Below, piece after piece: positions 5,341 through 5,996 of a DNA stretch of 5,996 bases (positions within the stretch are counted from its first letter, which is position 1; each line of letters opens with the position of its first letter). The stretch lies in assembly GCA_025964635.1 (NCBI GenBank), contig JAOPYP010000641.1, forward strand, positions 1-5,996. Reading direction: 5' to 3'. The stretch is from Actinomycetes bacterium (lineage in GTDB: Bacteria; Actinomycetota; Actinomycetes; Streptosporangiales; Streptosporangiaceae). The translations under genes were made by a program, and so were the position numbers. The notes beneath the pieces are model-generated. The model was given only the letters and a program-made list of their open reading frames with translations, had not been told where the DNA came from and made no database searches.

Positions 5341-5902
5341 TCCGGGCTCTCCTGGCCACGCTGCGTCCGGCCGGCGGGCCATGAAGCCCGCTCAGCCCCC
5401 GGCTGAGCTGGGGGAAGTGCAGGCTCGCGGTAGCGCACCCGGCGGGGTGGCGAGGCCGGGGCCTGTGCCTGTGCCCATCGCTGGCCCGCAGCCGGACAGC
5501 CTGGTCACCGGCGGGGTGCGCAGCCTTGAGGTGCGCTGGATCTTCCCGGGCCGCCTCGAAGCCGCGGTGGCCGGATGGTTCGGGCGGTTCCCGGCCGGGG
5601 TGGAATCGCGCGAGGACACTTATCTCCTCGATCCGCCGTTGCGCAGGCTGTCGGTCAAGATCCGCGGGGGCGAGGCCCTGGAGGTGAAGGTGTACGGCGG
5701 GAGCCCGGGAATCCTCGAGGTGCCGGGCCGCGCCCGCGGGTGGATGGAGGACTGGCAGAAGTGGTCTTATCTGTGTGGCCCGCTCAGCCAGGACAGGGGT
5801 GACCCGGCCTGCTGGAGGCCGGTGCGCAAGAAGCGGCGCATCAACCGCTTCTCCCTCGCCAGCGGGCGGATCGTGGCGCGGGCCCCGCGCGGGGTTCACT
5901 AG
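5327..5902 (+). CDS. CYTH-like domain protein, interrupted by an in-frame TAG
   Basis: This reading frame gives 191 residues before TAG at 5900-5902. Residues 1 to about 60 are a Pro/Ala/Gly-rich stretch unlike a folded domain. From residue 64 there is a patterned, conserved-looking region: VRSLEVRWIFPG (64-75), SREDTYLL (94-101), LSVKIRGGEALEVKVY (108-123), WMEDWQKWSY (139-148) and WRPVRKKRR (163-171). Alternating charged residues on predicted strands (E68/R70, K111/R113, E119/K121), with a Lys/Arg cluster later, recall the CYTH/triphosphate-tunnel fold. That fold binds polyphosphate-type substrates, but assignment here is by pattern only and the enzymatic role is unknown. The start is uncertain: ATG 5327 and ATG 5381 both lack a good SD, and the leader ORF upstream has the strong one. 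The domain appears incomplete at the TAG and resumes in the same frame afterwards (see 5903-5995). The product is therefore truncated, readthrough-dependent or a pseudogene product. Confidence 0.6.
   Translation: MVAADPGSPGHAASGRRAMKPAQPPAELGEVQARGSAPGGVARPGPVPVPIAGPQPDSLVTGGVRSLEVRWIFPGRLEAAVAGWFGRFPAGVESREDTYLLDPPLRRLSVKIRGGEALEVKVYGGSPGILEVPGRARGWMEDWQKWSYLCGPLSQDRGDPACWRPVRKKRRINRFSLASGRIVARAPRGVH
5390..5408. repeat. 8-bp perfect hairpin near the 5' end of the CYTH-like gene
   Basis: GCTCAGCC at 5390-5397 pairs exactly with GGCTGAGC at 5401-5408 across a 3-nt CCC loop. It lies 7 nt after ATG 5381, in the low-complexity N-terminal stretch. If the true start is later, this would be part of the 5'-UTR. 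There is no T-run, and its function is unknown. Confidence 0.4.
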
Positions 5903-5995
5903 CCTAAGTGCGAGGTGGAACTCTCCGAGATGAGCACGCCTGAGGAGGACTGGTTGTCTCTGGGATTCGAGGCGACCGGCCCCGCGGATCTGCTC
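5903..5995 (+). pseudogene. Post-stop continuation of the CYTH-like gene (same frame, runs off window)
   Basis: Directly after the TAG, the same frame continues for 31 codons to the window edge. It starts PKCEVELSEM and includes a WLSLGFEATGPADLL segment. The CEVEL strand, then a spacer, a Trp and a hydrophobic strand ending in GFEA, reads like the closing strands expected of the domain cut off at 5902. There is no plausible new start with an SD before it. I infer that 5327-5996 and beyond was one gene interrupted by a nonsense codon. A sequencing error at one base would give the same picture. The 3' end is outside the window. Confidence 0.55.
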
Positions 5996-5996
5996 C

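Noticed and set aside
5026..5382. N-terminal extension of merB to 439 codons
   Set aside because: The longer frame lacks an SD at its start, and its first 119 codons have no recognisable pattern. AAGGAG at the right distance supports ATG 5025.
1..5996. tRNA or rRNA genes, CRISPR arrays, insertion-sequence ends, transposase or phage genes
   Set aside because: I saw no cloverleaf-like sequence, regularly spaced direct repeats or terminal repeats beside a transposase, and no integrase or structural phage gene.

Overview
The window is very GC-rich. Codons mostly end in G or C, two of the start codons used are GTG, and the genes are of actinobacterial types: an Lhr-type helicase tail, a GH25 lysozyme, a LacI regulator, a bacterial class I P450 and a thioredoxin/MerB fusion. 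This points to a filamentous or soil Actinomycetota. The sequence does not support a genus.

Layout. Positions 2-496 (+) are the last 164 codons of an Lhr-family helicase whose start lies outside the window. A 179-nt gap with a 9-bp hairpin and a strong Shine-Dalgarno (SD) sequence leads into a leaderless GH25 lysozyme (676-1596, +). A LacI-family repressor (1607-2689, +) follows after only 10 nt, so the two are probably co-transcribed. On the opposite strand, a merB-like organomercurial lyase with a thioredoxin-fold N-terminus (5025 to 4063) is followed 75 nt later by a cytochrome P450 (3987 to 2686). The P450 runs tail-to-tail into the LacI gene, and their stop codons overlap in a shared CTAG. 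About 300 nt separate merB from a divergent gene at the right edge (5327 onward, +) with a CYTH-like sequence pattern. That gene has an in-frame TAG at 5900-5902, after which recognisable protein sequence continues in the same frame to the window edge.

How the genes fit together. No single pathway covers the window. GH25 and LacI look like a cell-wall hydrolase with a sugar-responsive regulator. MerB and P450 share strand and spacing but have no obvious biochemical link. No merA, merR, merT or merP is visible, so merB is solitary here. Hand-counted codon use differs sharply: 20 of the last 100 merB codons end in A or T, against 2 of the last 100 LacI codons. This suggests merB was acquired separately.

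The most unusual points are the TAG-interrupted CYTH-like gene, a perfect 19-bp inverted repeat inside the P450 coding sequence, the thioredoxin-MerB fusion with extra cysteines, and the lysozyme with no signal peptide and an unrecognised C-terminal domain. I found no clear new multi-gene system.
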